Program-made: the position numbers and the translations under genes
The notes under the pieces: generated by a model
Databases searched by the model: none
Told to the model about the DNA's origin: nothing
What the model saw: only the letters and a program-made list of their open reading frames with translations
Origin: Bacteroidota bacterium
GTDB lineage: Bacteria > Bacteroidota > Ignavibacteria > Ignavibacteriales > Melioribacteraceae
DNA length: 7,201 nt
Reading direction: 5' to 3'
Assembly: GCA_021814855.1 (NCBI GenBank)
Contig: JAKAHQ010000023.1
Span: 1 to 7,201 of the forward strand
Part shown: piece after piece, positions 5,813-7,201 of the stretch
Numbering within the stretch: position 1 is the stretch's first letter
Layout: each line of letters opens with the position of its first letter

Positions 5813-7009
5813 TTATTGGTTTATCTTCTCAATCTCCTCAACCTTATTGCGTTTGTAATCCGAAACGCCTACCATCAAACCAATAGTTGTTACAATGGCG
5901 CCTGCTACTTGGTAGCCGGTAACATGCTCACCAAACAAAAACATTACGAACGGCAACAAAGCAAGATAAACATTTGTATACGGCACCCAAAAGTGGGCGG
6001 CAAATTTCGAAAGCTTAAAAAACCCGAAACTATAGATATAACCAGTTAAACCGGCAAGAACTACAAACAGAATTGGCCACCAATTATTCGGGAATATGGT
6101 TCCTTCAAACAAACTAAAAAATCTATTGTAATCCGTTGTGGCAATTATCTTTTTTATTTGCGATTCCGTTCCCGACGATAGATTCTCTTTTAGCAGATAT
6201 GTCTCCCCTGTTTTGGCATAATTCTGAAGTAGAAAAATTTTGTCAGTATCTCCCACTTTTGAAAGAACTCTTGTCTCAAACTTATAAGCGGATACCTCGC
6301 CGGGCATATTGGCGTGCATTAAATTACCAATTAGCGGAAAGATTAGAAGCGCGAGACAAATAAAAACCATTTTCCAAATTTCCCGCCAAACTACCAGTGC
6401 GTTCGGTCCAACTCCCTGCAATGCCGTCTGAACAGTTTTGTTATTCAAGACTTGCTGAGAACAAAGACAAATGTTAATGATAATTATCCATGTGATGCCG
6501 GCAAAATCAAGCGCAGCTTTTGGATCTGGTATGCGGCCCAAAATTCTCGGAATATGAGGAACAGCCAGACCGATAACTACCAGCATTATTCCAAACCAAT
6601 GTTCTTTTCTAATAGAGGCGTTGAATAGAACCTTTCCGAAGAAAGGCAGCATTACAAGATACACATTTACGTAAGGAGCGTAAATGTGAGGCGAATAATA
6701 TCGGGGCAGGTAAAAGAAGCCGATGTTTTCAATTACTCCTGTAAACGCGCAGATCATAATCGTGCTCATAGAAAGAAGACCCGGCCATAAATATTTCATC
6801 CTCTTACCGCGAATAACTTCTATGATAACGGCTACAACTGCCCACACCAATTTTGAAAGTTCTCGCCACCATGTCATCACGCCCGGCGAAACGCCAACCT
6901 CACGGTTTCCTACAAAGCGGGGTTGATTACCCATCCAGTTTAAAATATATTGCCCGCCCAATGCGCCGTTTATAATCATTAACCAGCTAATTAATAGCAA
7001 CCATTCCAT
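5813..7009 (-). CDS. EamA/DMT-like multipass membrane protein with an extra soluble loop
   Basis: The 398 residues contain an internal duplication typical of the drug/metabolite transporter superfamily: PGVMTWWRELSKLVWAV (42-58) matches PNALVVWREIWKMVFIC (202-218), and APYVNVYLVMLPF (111-123) matches VPYTNVYLALLPF (342-354). About ten helices are expected (near 3-25, 45-66, 75-98, 107-125, 137-153, 170-186, 205-228, 310-330, 338-358, 365-383). EamA proteins are usually near 300 residues; most of the excess is a polar segment at 231-308 between helices 7 and 8, which has no counterpart in the first half. With both termini cytoplasmic (RGKRMK after helix 2, YKRNK at the C-terminus) this segment would be periplasmic. 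The substrate is unknown. The start at 7009 has only a weak AGAG upstream. A lipoprotein gene follows 7 bp downstream. Confidence 0.82.
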   Translation of the reverse strand: MEWLLLISWLMIINGALGGQYILNWMGNQPRFVGNREVGVSPGVMTWWRELSKLVWAVVAVIIEVIRGKRMKYLWPGLLSMSTIMICAFTGVIENIGFFYLPRYYSPHIYAPYVNVYLVMLPFFGKVLFNASIRKEHWFGIMLVVIGLAVPHIPRILGRIPDPKAALDFAGITWIIIINICLCSQQVLNNKTVQTALQGVGPNALVVWREIWKMVFICLALLIFPLIGNLMHANMPGEVSAYKFETRVLSKVGDTDKIFLLQNYAKTGETYLLKENLSSGTESQIKKIIATTDYNRFFSLFEGTIFPNNWWPILFVVLAGLTGYIYSFGFFKLSKFAAHFWVPYTNVYLALLPFVMFLFGEHVTGYQVAGAIVTTIGLMVGVSDYKRNKVEEIEKINQ

Positions 7010-7057
7010 TATGCGCTCTAATATTTCGTGTTATTAAAATTTAGAAATCCAATAGTC

Positions 7058-7086
7058 ATGATAAATCACTTAATCGCTAAATTCAA
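7058..7086 (-). promoter_or_regulatory. Candidate promoter of the transporter-lipoprotein operon
   Basis: On the minus strand TTGAAT (complement of 7081-7086) and TATCAT (complement of 7058-7063) are separated by exactly 17 bp, a good match to a sigma-70-type promoter. Transcription would start near 7051, leaving a leader of about 40 nt before the ATG at 7009. If the organism is a Bacteroidota member, its primary sigma factor may prefer other boxes, which lowers confidence. Confidence 0.35.
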
Positions 7087-7127
7087 GATATATTTGTCGT
7101 GCTTTATTTGGCATGACCTTGAAATAT

Positions 7128-7137
7128 TCACCGGTGA
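7128..7137. promoter_or_regulatory. Perfect 10-bp palindrome, possible operator
   Basis: TCACCGGTGA is a perfect palindrome standing out as G+C-rich within AT-rich DNA, and GAAAT/ATTTC (7121-7125 / 7137-7141) adds an imperfect outer symmetry. It lies about 40 bp upstream of the candidate -35 box of the transporter operon, so it could bind a dimeric regulator of that operon or of a gene beyond the right edge. Function is inferred only from symmetry and position. Confidence 0.25.
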
Positions 7138-7201
7138 TTTCTTCTAAACTTAAGAACCTTTAAAAAAATTTTCATTTTACAATTTTTATATCAACAATTT
7201 T

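Noticed and set aside
5747..6363. Plus-strand frames of 100 and 75 residues opposite the transporter and lipoprotein genes
   Set aside because: They are antisense to genes with clear membrane repeats and a lipobox, and show no domain or start signal of their own.
7089..7096. TATATTTG on the plus strand, a perfect match to the Bacteroidota -7 box TAnnTTTG
   Set aside because: No TTG is found at the expected distance upstream, and no plus-strand gene is visible before the window ends.

Overview
The window looks like ordinary chromosomal DNA of a moderately AT-rich, menaquinone-using bacterium. Several traits suggest the Bacteroidota/Ignavibacteriota (FCB) side of the tree: many starts with weak or absent Shine-Dalgarno sequences, a short lipoprotein of the 'SGC-YSY' style, and the general flavour of the RsmA, MenG and transporter proteins. 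This is an impression from reading, not a database result. There are no rRNA or tRNA genes, CRISPR array, intact insertion sequence or phage gene.

Layout. The left edge (minus strand) holds the N-terminal third of a family 2 glycosyltransferase, cut by the window end. It diverges over a 94-bp gap from rsmA (16S rRNA dimethyladenosine transferase). The rsmA stop overlaps the start of a PAP2-type membrane phosphatase/transferase gene (TAATG). After a 170-bp gap with a degenerate hexamer tract comes a complete ABC exporter half-transporter (membrane and ATPase domains fused). Ten bases beyond its stop is the convergent end of a small cysteine-rich protein made of two copies of one ~52-residue unit. 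That gene diverges over 49 bp from menG/ubiE, the last step of menaquinone synthesis. A 130-bp gap with weak inverted repeats follows. The right part (minus strand) is a two-gene unit: a 398-residue EamA/DMT-like membrane protein with an unusual extra loop, then, 7 bp downstream, a small AT-rich lipoprotein gene. The last 192 bp hold the likely promoter of that unit and a perfect 10-bp palindrome.

How the genes fit together. RsmA and MenG are housekeeping enzymes. The glycosyltransferase, PAP2 enzyme, ABC exporter, DMT protein and lipoprotein all concern the envelope, but nothing ties them into one pathway. I see no clear new defence or mobile system. The most interesting items are the duplicated-cysteine-motif protein and the transporter-plus-lipoprotein pair, whose predicted periplasmic insertion and adjacent lipoprotein could be partners.
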